Shown here: piece by piece, positions 1 through 8,033 of the stretch
How positions within the stretch are numbered: position 1 is the stretch's first letter
Layout: each line of letters begins with the position of its first letter
Assembly: GCF_000620785.1 (NCBI RefSeq)
Contig: NZ_JIAI01000016.1
Span: 1-64,000 of the forward strand
Direction: 5' to 3'
From: Actinospineispora acaciae DSM 45401
GTDB lineage: Bacteria; Actinomycetota; Actinomycetes; Mycobacteriales; Pseudonocardiaceae
Length of the DNA: 64,000 nt
Program-made: the position numbers and the translations under genes
Notes under the pieces: model-generated
The model's input: only the letters and a program-made list of their open reading frames with translations
Told to the model about the DNA's origin: nothing
Database searches by the model: none

Positions 1-343
1 AGGCCTGGCAACGCGCCGCCGCCCACGGCGGACCAGCCGACCTGCCCCGCCAAACCGACGCCACCGTCCACGTGCTGACCGTGGTCGCCAACGGCACCGT
101 CGCCCTCGGCAACCACATCCTGTCCATCGGCCGCACCCACGCCGGCACCACCGTCACCCTGCTACGCCATGGTGACCACATCACCGCCTACGCCCCCCAA
201 GGCGAACCCCTGGGCCAACTCATGATCAACCCCACACGCCGCTACCAAGGCACACTCCGCACCCCAGCAGTCTGACCAACAAGATCACAAACAGCGTCAC
301 ATGTCCCGAGACAAACCCCTGACAGATCAGCTGAGACATGACA
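1..343 (+). mobile_element. Right end of an IS481-like insertion sequence (partial)
   Basis: The window opens inside a transposase reading frame and continues through a 68-bp tail to a probable terminus TGAGACATGACA ending at 343. Beyond it the sequence becomes the right part of the 46-bp palindrome found at four other sites in this window. The ACA-3' terminus fits IS481-family ends (TGT...ACA) as I recall them. The left end and the target duplication are outside the window, so the exact boundary is inferred from where the palindrome resumes. Confidence 0.6.
3..275 (+). CDS. IS481-like transposase, C-terminal 90 residues
   Basis: An open frame enters from outside the window and ends at TGA 273-275. 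The visible part reads like the C-terminal beta-rich tail after the DDE integrase core of IS481-family transposases: V.NGTVALGNHILSIGRTHAGTTVTLL resembles the family's VaG..i.vGr.hAGktVtv segment, followed by a short strand-rich end and an R-rich tail. The catalytic DDE residues lie upstream and are not visible, so activity cannot be judged. A GTG at 72 is in frame but is internal, not the start. Confidence 0.65.
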   Translation, partial: AWQRAAAHGGPADLPRQTDATVHVLTVVANGTVALGNHILSIGRTHAGTTVTLLRHGDHITAYAPQGEPLGQLMINPTRRYQGTLRTPAV

Positions 344-372
344 GTCGCTATGGCGGCCCTAGCCACTCACGG
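344..372. repeat. Truncated copy of the 46-bp palindromic repeat
   Basis: These 29 bp match positions 17-45 of the reverse complement of the complete copy at 27503-27548, with one difference in the loop. The left 16 bp (expected CCCGTGAGTGGCTAGG) are absent and replaced by the end of the IS481-like element. The break falls next to the CTAG of the left arm, so the element appears to have inserted inside the palindrome. Confidence 0.75.
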
Positions 373-386
373 CTTAGGCTCACGCG

Positions 387-929
387 GTGCGCCAGGCAGC
401 AGCGTTGCTTGCCATCAGCGGGCTCGCCGCCGTGCTGGTGACCGGTTGTGCGAACCCCTCGCCGCCGGCACCGCCGGCCGCCCCACACTACGCACTCCCC
501 GACCGCCCGGTCCGGCCCAGCGAGAAGCCGCTCACGCTGCCGCCCCGGACCGAGGGCGACACCCAGTTCACCCTGATCGGCCTGACCACGCTGAACTCCA
601 TCCTCGGCAGCCACGCCGAGATGGAGCCCAAGGGCCAGTACGTCCGGATCCGGCTGGTCGTGGTCAACACCGGGCGCTCCGGCGTGGACTTCGACACCAA
701 ACGCCAGCAGCTCGTGACCGCCGACGGCGTGGCGCACGACGTGGACCCGCAGGCGATGCTGATCAAGCGCCAACCCTCGGAGTTCGACCTCGGCGCGAAC
801 GTGCGTGTCGAGTTCGACCTGTACTACGACGTGCCGCGCGAGGCCCGCCCGGTGGCGCTGCGGGTGCACGGCGGCCCCACCCTCACCGACCTGCAGGACC
901 TGGAGTCGACGGACATCCCGGTGGGCTAA
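387..929 (+). CDS. Putative lipoprotein with DUF4352-like domain
   Basis: The 180-residue product starts with a short signal peptide ending in a lipobox (L17-V-T-G-C21), then a proline-rich linker (about 22-55) and a beta-rich domain with the pattern of DUF4352/immunoprotective extracellular proteins (QYVRIRLVVVNTG, VDFDTKRQQLVTADG, VEFDLYYDVP). It is probably anchored outside the membrane; its role is unknown. GTG 387 is the only usable start: a stop lies in frame at 375. No clear ribosome-binding site is visible, and the upstream region was altered by the IS insertion, so native expression may be disturbed. The stop overlaps the convergent tetR-type gene by 4 bp. Confidence 0.75.
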   Translation: MRQAAALLAISGLAAVLVTGCANPSPPAPPAAPHYALPDRPVRPSEKPLTLPPRTEGDTQFTLIGLTTLNSILGSHAEMEPKGQYVRIRLVVVNTGRSGVDFDTKRQQLVTADGVAHDVDPQAMLIKRQPSEFDLGANVRVEFDLYYDVPREARPVALRVHGGPTLTDLQDLESTDIPVG

Positions 930-1690
930 CGCCGCCGATCGATCAGCGCGCCCAGCCCGTCCAGCACCCTGGCCAGCCCGAACTCGTAGGCGTGCGCCGG
1001 CCCGTACGCGGCGCCGTGCGCGGCCCCGGCCGCCGCGCCGACCCTGGCGGAGATCGGGTAGCGCGAAGGGTCGAACACCCGCTCCAGCACCGGCGCCACC
1101 CGCTCCCACCACCGCTCGTCGCCGGCCGAGCCCTCCGGGCGCTGTGCCCGCGCATCGGCGGCCGCACGCGCCCACGCCTGCACGAACCCGAGCAGGTAGG
1201 TCAACGCCGCGTCCATCTCGACGTCGTCGAGCCCCAGCCCGTCCAGCGCGGCCAGCTCGTGCTCGTACTTCGCGCTCATCCCCGGCCCCAGCGGCGGACG
1301 GACCGTGGAGACCTCCGCCGCCCACGGATGCCGCTCGAACAGCGCCCGGTTCTCCTCCGCCACGGCCGTCAACCGCGCCCGCCACGGCTCCCCGGAGGTG
1401 TCCGTCCGAGGCATCCGCGCGTACGCCGCGTCCAGCATCAGGTCCAGCAGCTCCGCCTTGCCGGGCACGTAGGTGTACAAGGTCATCGGCGCCACCCCGA
1501 GCTCGGTGGCCACCCGCCGCATGGTCACCGCGTCCAGCCCCTCGGCGTCGGCCACCGCCGTGGCCGAGGTGACCACCGCGTCGATGCTCAACCCCTGCCG
1601 GGGGCCGCGCCTCGCTGTCCCGGTGTCGAGCCGCCACAGCAGCTCCAGGGTCCGGACCGGGTCGCCGCCGCCGCTGCGTTCGGATGCCAC
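926..1690 (-). CDS. TetR/AcrR-family transcriptional regulator (TetR_C-type)
   Basis: A 254-residue repressor. The helix-turn-helix is at about residues 34-82 (SIDAVVTSATAVADAEG, VTMRRVATELGVAPMTLYTYVPGKAELLDLML), followed by an all-alpha ligand domain of the tetracycline-repressor C-terminal type (W103, RHPW-like segment). It is transcribed away from the VOC gene at 1770. The 79-bp space between them holds a regular GTAC array, the probable operator. Likely it represses itself and the neighbouring VOC gene; the ligand is unknown. Confidence 0.85.
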   Translation of the reverse strand: MASERSGGGDPVRTLELLWRLDTGTARRGPRQGLSIDAVVTSATAVADAEGLDAVTMRRVATELGVAPMTLYTYVPGKAELLDLMLDAAYARMPRTDTSGEPWRARLTAVAEENRALFERHPWAAEVSTVRPPLGPGMSAKYEHELAALDGLGLDDVEMDAALTYLLGFVQAWARAAADARAQRPEGSAGDERWWERVAPVLERVFDPSRYPISARVGAAAGAAHGAAYGPAHAYEFGLARVLDGLGALIDRRR

Positions 1691-1716
1691 GGGAACTCCT
1701 CGCGCCTCTCAACGTT

Positions 1717-1741
1717 GTACGCTGTACATTGTACGAAGTAC
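1717..1741. promoter_or_regulatory. Operator-like array of four GTAC units with 7-bp period
   Basis: GTAC occurs at 1717, 1724, 1731 and 1738, as consecutive 7-mers GTTGTAC, GCTGTAC, ATTGTAC, GAAGTAC. Within it TGTAC-GCT-GTACA is an inverted repeat. It lies between the divergent tetR-type gene and the VOC gene and is the only repeated motif there, so it is the natural candidate for the TetR-family binding site. Two dimers side by side would explain four half-sites; this is inference. Confidence 0.6.
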
Positions 1742-1769
1742 GGCGTTCTCACCGCACCGAGGAGGCTAC

Positions 1770-2162
1770 ATGCACATCAGCTCAACGGCCGTGTCGCTCA
1801 ACGTGAAGGACCCGGCGGCGTCCAGCCGGTTCCTGGTCGACCACTTCGGCTTCACCGAGGAGATGGCCGACCACGAGCACGGGTTCGCCTCGCTGTCCCG
1901 CGAGGACGTCGGGATGAACGTGGCGTTCCTGCGCATCGGCATGCCGACCCTGCCCGCCGACCAGCGCAACGAACACGCCGCGGGCCTGATCCTGGCCTTC
2001 GTCGTGGACGACCTGGAAGGCGAGCTGGCCCGCCTGCAGGCCGAGGGCGTGGCCATCACCATGCCGCTCACCGAGGAGGAGTGGGGCGAGCGCGCCTTCC
2101 AGACCCGCGATCCCAACGGCGTGATCGTCCAGCTGCTGGACTGGAAGGCCGCCGCCTCTTAA
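1770..2162 (+). CDS. VOC-superfamily (glyoxalase/bleomycin-resistance-like) protein
   Basis: A 130-residue single-module VOC protein: N-terminal beta-alpha unit (ISSTAVSLNVKDPAASSRFLVDHFGF) and C-terminal unit ending RDPNGVIVQLLDW, the usual metal or ligand-binding strand pair. Such proteins act as lyases, dioxygenases or drug binders; nothing here fixes the substrate. ATG 1770 follows a strong GAGGAGG site. Divergent from the TetR-family gene, which probably controls it, so a detoxification or resistance role is plausible. Its stop overlaps the convergent livF stop by 3 bp. Confidence 0.8.
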   Translation: MHISSTAVSLNVKDPAASSRFLVDHFGFTEEMADHEHGFASLSREDVGMNVAFLRIGMPTLPADQRNEHAAGLILAFVVDDLEGELARLQAEGVAITMPLTEEEWGERAFQTRDPNGVIVQLLDWKAAAS

Positions 2163-2908
2163 GGCCGGATCCGTCGATCACCGTCCATCTGCATCTCGGT
2201 GTCCAGGTCGCCGCCCAGGTAGGCGGCCTGGACCTCGGGATCGGTGAGCAGCTCGCTGGCCGGCGCCGACTTGACCACCCGACCGGTCTCCAGCACGTAC
2301 GCCCGGTCGGCCAGCTGCAGCGCCTGCGAGGCGTTCTGCTCCACCAGCAGCACGGTGGTGCCCCGCCGGTTGATCTCCGAGATGATGGTGAAGATCTGCG
2401 CGACCAGGATCGGCGCCAGCCCCATCGACGGCTCGTCCAGCAGCAGCACCTTGGGCTGGGCCATCAGCGCCCGCCCGATGGCGAGCATCTGCTGCTCGCC
2501 GCCGGACATGGTGCCGCCGGCCTGGGACCTGCGTTCGGCCAGCCGAGGGAACAGCTCGTAGACCTCGACCAGCCCGCTGTCCCGCGCCCCCTTCTTGGCA
2601 TAGCTGCCCATCAGCAGGTTCTCCTGCACGGACATGCCGGGGAAGATGCCGCGCCCCTCCGGGGCCTGCCCGATGCCGGCGACCACCCGCAGGTGGCCGG
2701 GCATCCGGCTGATGTCGTTGCCGTCGAAGTGGATCCGGCCCGACGTCAGCGGCCGCAGCCCGGAGATGGTCTTCAGCGTCGTGGTCTTGCCGGCGCCGTT
2801 CGCCCCGATCAGGGCCACGATCTCACCGGCGTCGACCCGCAGGCTGACGCCCTTCAACGCGGCGATCTTGCCGTAGTGCACCTGGATGTCGTTGACCTCA
2901 AGAAGCAT
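2159..2908 (-). CDS. livF: Branched-chain amino-acid ABC transporter ATP-binding protein LivF
   Basis: A 249-residue ATPase with Walker A GANGAGKT near the N terminus, signature MSGGEQQMLAIGRAL, Walker B VLLLDEPSMGL and the switch H region. The Pro-rich Y.LE.G.vv.....sel C-terminal pattern is typical of LivF. It energises uptake of leucine/isoleucine/valine or related amides together with LivG, LivH, LivM and LivK. ATG 2908 is chosen because it lies inside the end of livG (11-bp overlap, translational coupling) and starts the conserved MLLEVNDIQVHYG. Last gene of the operon. Confidence 0.93.
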   Translation of the reverse strand: MLLEVNDIQVHYGKIAALKGVSLRVDAGEIVALIGANGAGKTTTLKTISGLRPLTSGRIHFDGNDISRMPGHLRVVAGIGQAPEGRGIFPGMSVQENLLMGSYAKKGARDSGLVEVYELFPRLAERRSQAGGTMSGGEQQMLAIGRALMAQPKVLLLDEPSMGLAPILVAQIFTIISEINRRGTTVLLVEQNASQALQLADRAYVLETGRVVKSAPASELLTDPEVQAAYLGGDLDTEMQMDGDRRIRP

Positions 2909-3674
2909 CGGCCGGCGCCCCCAGGTAGGCCTCGATGACCTTCGCGTTGGCTCGCACCTCACGCGGCAGCCCCTCGGCGATCTTCTGTCCGAAGTCGAGC
3001 ACCGTGATGTGGTCGCTGAGGTCCATCACCACGCCCATGTCGTGCTCGATGAGCAACACCGTGCGACCGGTGTCGCGGATGCGGCGGATGAGGTCCTGCA
3101 ACGACCGCTTCTCCGCCGGGTTCATCCCGGCCGCCGGTTCGTCGAGCAACAGCAGCTTGGGTTCGGTCGCCAGCGCACGGGCGATCTCCAGGCGGCGTTG
3201 GTCGCCGTACGGCAGGTTCTTCGCCGTCTCCCCGGACCGGGCCGAGATGCCGACGAACTCCAGCAGCTCGGCCGCGACCGCACGGCCCTGCTTCTCCTCC
3301 CGGTAGTGCCACGGCAGGCCGAGCGCCGCGCCCACCGCCCCGGTGCGGTGGTGGGCGTCGGCGCCGACCATGACGTTCTCCAGCGCGGACATGTTGGCGA
3401 ACAGCCGGATGTTCTGGAACGTGCGGGCCACGCCGCTCTTCGCGATGCGGAACCGTTTCATCCGGTCGATGCGCCTGCCCCGGAACCGCACGGCGCCCTC
3501 GGTGGGCCGGAACACGCCGGTGACCACGTTGAACACCGTGGTCTTGCCGGCGCCGTTCGGGCCGATCAGCGCCGCGATCTCACCGTCCGCGACCGTCAGG
3601 TCCACCTCGCGCAGCGCCGTGACGCCGCCGAAGCGCATGGTCACCTTGTCCAGCTCCAGCGCCGGTTCGGTCAC
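2898..3674 (-). CDS. livG: Branched-chain amino-acid ABC transporter ATP-binding protein LivG
   Basis: A 258-residue ATPase: Walker A GPNGAGKT, Q-loop TFQNIRLF, signature-like LPYGDQRRLEIARAL, Walker B LLLLDEPAAGMNP and switch IEHDMGVVM. The long insertion around residues 95-130 between Q-loop and signature separates LivG from LivF. The GTG start at 3674 overlaps the livM stop (GTGA). It pairs with LivF on the cytoplasmic face of the LivHM permease. Confidence 0.93.
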   Translation of the reverse strand: MTEPALELDKVTMRFGGVTALREVDLTVADGEIAALIGPNGAGKTTVFNVVTGVFRPTEGAVRFRGRRIDRMKRFRIAKSGVARTFQNIRLFANMSALENVMVGADAHHRTGAVGAALGLPWHYREEKQGRAVAAELLEFVGISARSGETAKNLPYGDQRRLEIARALATEPKLLLLDEPAAGMNPAEKRSLQDLIRRIRDTGRTVLLIEHDMGVVMDLSDHITVLDFGQKIAEGLPREVRANAKVIEAYLGAPADAS

Positions 3675-4801
3675 TTGGTCACCTCCGCGGGTGCCGCCGA
3701 GGTCGGATCGGCGACCTCGGCCCCCAGTGCGCCGCTGCCGGTGCCGGTATCGGCCATCTCCGCCTTGCGCCGACGCGACGGCAGCAGCCCCTGCGGCCGC
3801 AGCGCCATCGTCAGCACCAGCGCCGCCCCGAACACCAGGATGCGGTAGTCCGCGAACCCCCGGAACCGCTCGGGCAACCAGGCGATCAGGAACGCGCCGA
3901 GGATGACCCCCGGCAGGTTCCCCGACCCGCCCAGCAGCACCGCCGCCAGGATCGTCGCGGACAGGATGAACGGGAAGTTGGGCGGCGCGATGAAGATCAC
4001 CTTGCCGGCCCACACCACCCCGGCCAGCCCGCCGATCATGGCCCCGATCGCGAACGCGAGCAGCTTGAACCGGAAGGTCGGCACGCCCATCAGCTCGGCG
4101 GCGTCCTCGTCCTCCCGGATCGCCGTCCAGGCCCGCCCCACCCGGCTGCGCTCCAGCCGCAGCGAGAACACGATGGCCAGCACGATCGCGGCCACCACCA
4201 GGTAGTAGTACGGCAGCGGGTCGAGCAGGAACTCCTCGCCGAAGATCGGCGGCGGGTGCGGCACCGGGGTCAGGCCCCGCGCGCCGCCGATCTCGTTGGT
4301 GTTCACCGCCGTGATCCGCACGATCTCGCCGAAGCCCAGCGTCACGATGGCCAGGTAGTCACCGCGCAGCCGCAGCGTCGGGGCACCGAGGATCACCCCG
4401 GACACCGCCGCCAGCCCCATCCCGAGCACCACCGTGGGCCAGAACGTGAAGCCGTGCTTGATGCCCAGGTAGGCCAGCGTGTACGCGCCGATGGCGAAGA
4501 ACGCGACATAGCCGAGGTCGAGCAGGCCGGCGTGACCGACCACGATGTTCAGCCCGATCGCCAGCAGGATGTACGTCCCGATCGGGTTGAACAGCAGGGA
4601 CGTCCAGTCGGTGTACGGCGACATCACCGAGCCGATGACCGGGCTGGGCGCCACGATCGCCAGCGCCAGCAACAGCCCGTACACGATCCAGCGCTGCCAG
4701 CGCGGCGCGCCCGCCCACCTGTCCCTCACCCCGTCGGCGACCGTGCCCATGACGTGCCGGGCCCGGTCGAGCGGGCCGCCGATGCGTTCCCGGGCGCTCA
4801 T
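3671..4801 (-). CDS. livM: Branched-chain amino-acid ABC transporter permease LivM
   Basis: A 376-residue multi-helix membrane permease with the LivM landmarks GLNIVVGHAGLLDLGYVAFFAIGAY and RLRGDYLAIVTLGFGEIVRI, and the ATPase-contact loop RAWTAIREDEDAAELMGV. ATG 4801 overlaps the livH stop (ATGA); the longer open frame upstream is only antisense to livH codons. An Ala/Thr-rich tail of about 30 residues after the last helix is cytoplasmic and not conserved. Confidence 0.93.
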   Translation of the reverse strand: MSARERIGGPLDRARHVMGTVADGVRDRWAGAPRWQRWIVYGLLLALAIVAPSPVIGSVMSPYTDWTSLLFNPIGTYILLAIGLNIVVGHAGLLDLGYVAFFAIGAYTLAYLGIKHGFTFWPTVVLGMGLAAVSGVILGAPTLRLRGDYLAIVTLGFGEIVRITAVNTNEIGGARGLTPVPHPPPIFGEEFLLDPLPYYYLVVAAIVLAIVFSLRLERSRVGRAWTAIREDEDAAELMGVPTFRFKLLAFAIGAMIGGLAGVVWAGKVIFIAPPNFPFILSATILAAVLLGGSGNLPGVILGAFLIAWLPERFRGFADYRILVFGAALVLTMALRPQGLLPSRRRKAEMADTGTGSGALGAEVADPTSAAPAEVTK

Positions 4802-5760
4802 GCTCGGGCCTGCTGCAGGGACTCGCCGAGGATGCCCGTCGGCCGGAACAGCAACACGACGACCAGGATGACGAACGCGATGACGTCCTTCCACTGGGAG
4901 CCGAAGAAGATGGCGCCCCAGTTCTCCACCAGGCCCAGCATCACGCCGCCGACCAGCGCGCCTCGAATGTTGCCGATCCCGCCGAGCACCGCCGCCGTGA
5001 ACGCCTTGATGCCGAGCACGAAGCCGATGTTGTAGCGGATGTTCTCGAACTCCATCGCGTAGAGCACGCCGGCCACCCCCGCCATCGCGCCACCGAGCAG
5101 GAAGGTCAGCCGGACGATCGTGTTGATGTTGACGCCCATCAGCACCGCCGCCTCCGGGTCCTGCGCGGTGGCCCGGATGCCCCGGCCGATCCTGGTCCGC
5201 GCGACCAACTGGTCCAACGCCACCATCATCACCACCGCGGCGATGAAGATGACCACGTGGTCGGACTTGACCTCGGCGCCGAAGATGGTGAACACCGTGT
5301 CCCTGTCGACCAGCCTCGGCACCGCCGCGTCGATCCGACCCGGCTTGTTGAACACCTCGGGGATGACCACGAGCGCGAACAGCTCCTGCAGGAACAGCGA
5401 GGCGCCGATGGCCGAGATCAGTGCGGCCAGCCGCGGCGCGTTTCGCTTGCGCAACGGACGGTAGGCCAACACCTCCAGCAGCATTGCCGCGCCGCCCGAC
5501 GCGATCATCGCCACCACTATCAGCACCAGCATCATCCCGATCAGGGCGACTCCGGTCTGCGGGCCGGGCAACCCGACCAGGGTGAGCACGAACAACGCGG
5601 CGAACGTACCGATCATGAAGATTTCGGAGTGGGCAAAGTTGATCAAGCGGAGGACGCCGTAGACCATTGTGTAGCCGAGGGCGACCAGCGCATAGATCGA
5701 ACCGACAACGAGGCCCCCAAGGGTGCTGGGGCCGAACTGTTGTATGAAGTCATTGAGCAC
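4798..5760 (-). CDS. livH: Branched-chain amino-acid ABC transporter permease LivH
   Basis: A 320-residue permease starting GTG (MLNDFIQQFGPSTLGGLVVGSIYALVAL pattern split by the first helix). Conserved LivH features are RLINFAHSEIFMIGTF, RPLRKRNAPRLAALISAIG, and the coupling loop GRGIRATAQDPEAAVLMGV, followed by GIKAFTAAVLGGIGNIRGA. It forms the translocation path with LivM. It is separated from livK by 115 bp that show no gene, so livK may be expressed at a higher level than the rest. Confidence 0.93.
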   Translation of the reverse strand: MLNDFIQQFGPSTLGGLVVGSIYALVALGYTMVYGVLRLINFAHSEIFMIGTFAALFVLTLVGLPGPQTGVALIGMMLVLIVVAMIASGGAAMLLEVLAYRPLRKRNAPRLAALISAIGASLFLQELFALVVIPEVFNKPGRIDAAVPRLVDRDTVFTIFGAEVKSDHVVIFIAAVVMMVALDQLVARTRIGRGIRATAQDPEAAVLMGVNINTIVRLTFLLGGAMAGVAGVLYAMEFENIRYNIGFVLGIKAFTAAVLGGIGNIRGALVGGVMLGLVENWGAIFFGSQWKDVIAFVILVVVLLFRPTGILGESLQQARA

Positions 5761-5875
5761 TGGCGAGTTTGCTTTCGTGCCGGCGCACCTGACGTGCGCA
5801 AGTCGGATAGCCCGAAACCGCGCCGGGGAGCGGTCGCCTCAGCGATCCGCTACCCCGGCGCGGCCGGATGACGGG

Positions 5876-7066
5876 TCAGCTGAGCTTGGCCTGCTTGGCG
5901 TTGCCGAGCAGCTCGATCTTCCCGTTCTTGATCTGGTGGATGAAGATGTCGTTACTCGCCACGTTGCCGTTGGGCTGGAACTTCGTCTCCTTGGAGACGC
6001 CCTGGAAGCTCACCGTCTTGAGGAACTCGTTGATCGCCTCAGGGGTGGTGGCGCCGGACTGGACCGCCTTGGTGAACGCGGTCGCCGCGTCGTATCCCTC
6101 CGTCGAGTAGACGGCGGGGTCGATGCCGAACTTGGCCTTGTAGTCGTCGTAGAACTTCTTCAGCGGACCCTGGGCCGCGGTCGCGCCGGGCACCGCGCAC
6201 GGGCACCCGATGACCGCGCCCTCGGCCGCCGGCCCGCCGGCGCCGCGCACCAGCCCGACGTCCAGGCCGCCGTCACCGGTGGAGAACACCGCGGTCACGC
6301 CGGCGTCGCGGAGCTGCTTGAGCAGCCGGCCGCTGGTCGCGTAGTAGCCGCCGAAGAAGATCACGTCCGGGCTGGCCGCCTTGACCTTCGCCACCGTGGA
6401 GGAGACGTCCGAGGCGGTCTGGGCGAACTGGTCGCGGTCGACCGCCACGCCCTTGGCCTTGAGCTGGTTCATCACCGCATCGGCCAGCCCGACCCCGTAC
6501 TCCTGGTCATCGCTGATCACGAAGGCCTTCTTGGGGCTCTTCGCCGCGACCAGGAAGTCCGCGATGGCCGGACCCTGTGCGGAGTCCGCGGCGACCACGC
6601 GGTGGAAGTACTTCCAGCCGTTGTCCGCCAGCGCCGGGTTGGTGGCCGAGGCGGAGATGTGCGGAAGCTTGGCCTGCTCCAGGATCGGGTCCGACGCCTT
6701 GGACTCGCCGGAGAAGCCCGGACCGATCAGCCCGACCACCTTGTCCTGTTGGATGGCTTTGGTGATCAACGGCACGGCCTGGTCGGGCGTGCCCTGGCTG
6801 TCGTACTCGATCATTTCGATCTTCTTGGGCGGGTTCGTCGCGTTGTATGCGTCGAAGACCATCTTCGCGCCGTTTCGTGGCGGGATGATCAGCCCTGAGT
6901 TCTCGCCGGTGAGGTCGCCGAGGAAACCGATCTTCACGGTGTCCCCGCCGCCGGAGGAGCCGGCGCCTCCGCCGCCTCCCCCTCCCCCTCCGCCGCATGC
7001 CGAAAGTGCCAACGCACCGGCGGCGAGCAGCGCGGCGGCCGCCATTGCCGTCCGCTTGCGACTCAT
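5876..7066 (-). CDS. livK: Branched-chain amino-acid ABC transporter substrate-binding lipoprotein LivK
   Basis: A 396-residue periplasmic-binding-type lipoprotein. The signal peptide (MSRKRTAMAAAALL...) ends in lipobox L-S-A-C, followed directly by a run of ten glycines and a Ser/Gly linker, an unusually pure flexible tether. The body is a type I periplasmic-binding fold (VKIGFLGDLTGE, VGLIGPGFSGE, FGGYYATSGRLLKQLRDAG, YSTEGYDAATAF). The start ATG 7066 follows AGGAGGGG. It delivers branched-chain amino acids or related amides to LivHM. Confidence 0.92.
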   Translation of the reverse strand: MSRKRTAMAAAALLAAGALALSACGGGGGGGGGGAGSSGGGDTVKIGFLGDLTGENSGLIIPPRNGAKMVFDAYNATNPPKKIEMIEYDSQGTPDQAVPLITKAIQQDKVVGLIGPGFSGESKASDPILEQAKLPHISASATNPALADNGWKYFHRVVAADSAQGPAIADFLVAAKSPKKAFVISDDQEYGVGLADAVMNQLKAKGVAVDRDQFAQTASDVSSTVAKVKAASPDVIFFGGYYATSGRLLKQLRDAGVTAVFSTGDGGLDVGLVRGAGGPAAEGAVIGCPCAVPGATAAQGPLKKFYDDYKAKFGIDPAVYSTEGYDAATAFTKAVQSGATTPEAINEFLKTVSFQGVSKETKFQPNGNVASNDIFIHQIKNGKIELLGNAKQAKLS

Positions 7067-7302
7067 TCTGGTCCCCTCCTGCAGGTATGCGAGCCGTGTC
7101 GAGCGACGGTTCCCCGAACCCGTCTGAAGACACCTCACCCGATCGTGAGCGTGGCGGCAACCTAATGGACCTTGCCCGCCTGCGCCATCCCAGGCGCGGG
7201 GCTCTTTACCAGACCGCAACCGTGGAGACGCCGTGCGTCATCGTTCGGCTGCACAGCGCAACCGAATGCACGCGTACGGCCGTCTCCACTCGGCCGCTGG
7301 GG
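7067..7302 (-). other. 236-bp leader/promoter region between the ANTAR gene and livK
   Basis: No gene is seen. On the livK strand it contains the livK ribosome-binding site and, further up, a small hairpin GCGCC-TGGGAT-GGCGC with a six-base loop. ANTAR regulators bind paired hexaloop hairpins, but the published loop rule (A at position 1, G at position 4) is met only at position 4 here, and I found no convincing partner hairpin. The promoter was not located. Confidence 0.4.
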
Positions 7303-7929
7303 TCAGGAGGGAGGGTTGAGTCCGTTGATAACAGCATCGGCGACCGCGCGCATCGTACTCCGGCGGTCCATCGCCGTGCGCTGAATCCAGCGGAAAGCTT
7401 CCGGCTCGGACATCCCGTTCTTGCTCATCAACAGGCCCTTGGCCCGGTCGACGACCTTGCGGGTCTCCAGCCGCTCGGTGAGGGTGGCGACCTCGTTCTC
7501 CAGCGCCTGCATCTCGGCGAACCGGCTCACCGACAGCTCGATGGCCGGCACCAGCTCGTGCCGGGCGAACGGCTTGACCAGGTACGCCATCGCGCCGGCG
7601 TCCCTGGCCTGCTCGATGAGGTCGCGCTGGCTGAACGCGGTGAGCATGACGACCGGGGCGATGCGCTCGCCCACGATCGTGCCGGCGGCGGAGATCCCGT
7701 CCACCTTGGGCATCTTGATGTCCATGATCACCAGGCTCGGGCGCAGCTCGCGGGCCAGCTCGACGGCGGCCTCACCGTCGGCGGCCTCCGCGACCACGTC
7801 GTATCCCTCCTCGCGCAGCATCTCGGCCAGGTCGAGGCGGATCAACGCCTCGTCCTCGGCGATCAGGACGCGGTGCGTCACGGTGGACGCCTCGCCCTGG
7901 GGTTGCCGGGGCGCGGCAGCCTTAGTCAC
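7303..7929 (-). CDS. ANTAR-domain response regulator (PdtaR-like)
   Basis: A 208-residue protein: receiver domain (about 18-135) with acidic pocket EDE, phospho-acceptor D in LVIMDIKMPKVDG, T in MLTAFSQ and K in LVKPF; then a short coiled coil and a C-terminal ANTAR RNA-binding domain (ERLETRKVVDRAKGLLMSKNGMSEPEAFRWIQRTAMDRR). Such proteins act as phosphorylation-dependent antiterminators on leader RNAs. GTG 7929 is used; an internal GTG at 7881 is the alternative. It lies just upstream of and collinear with livKHMGF; no histidine kinase is adjacent. Confidence 0.9.
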   Translation of the reverse strand: MTKAAAPRQPQGEASTVTHRVLIAEDEALIRLDLAEMLREEGYDVVAEAADGEAAVELARELRPSLVIMDIKMPKVDGISAAGTIVGERIAPVVMLTAFSQRDLIEQARDAGAMAYLVKPFARHELVPAIELSVSRFAEMQALENEVATLTERLETRKVVDRAKGLLMSKNGMSEPEAFRWIQRTAMDRRSTMRAVADAVINGLNPPS

Positions 7930-8033
7930 GGCGTTCTCCCTTGTCGCGGGTCGGGGCGGAGTTACCCAGAGTACCGGGCTACCCTGTCGCCATGATGTGA
8001 TCTCGGTGGCCGAGCGACGTGATGGTCATCCCA

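Noticed and set aside
338..2938. Very long open frame on the plus strand (866 codons)
   Set aside because: It runs antisense or out of frame through the lipoprotein, TetR, VOC and livF genes, with Arg/Pro/Gly-rich low-information translation; typical GC-rich shadow.
6960..7000. Gly10 run in LivK as a possible frameshift or repeat artefact
   Set aside because: It directly follows the lipobox cysteine and keeps frame; a flexible glycine tether is plausible in a lipoprotein.
7067..7302. ANTAR dual-hexaloop target in the livK leader
   Set aside because: Only one six-base-loop hairpin found, and its loop TGGGAT lacks the expected A at position 1; not strong enough to call as a feature.
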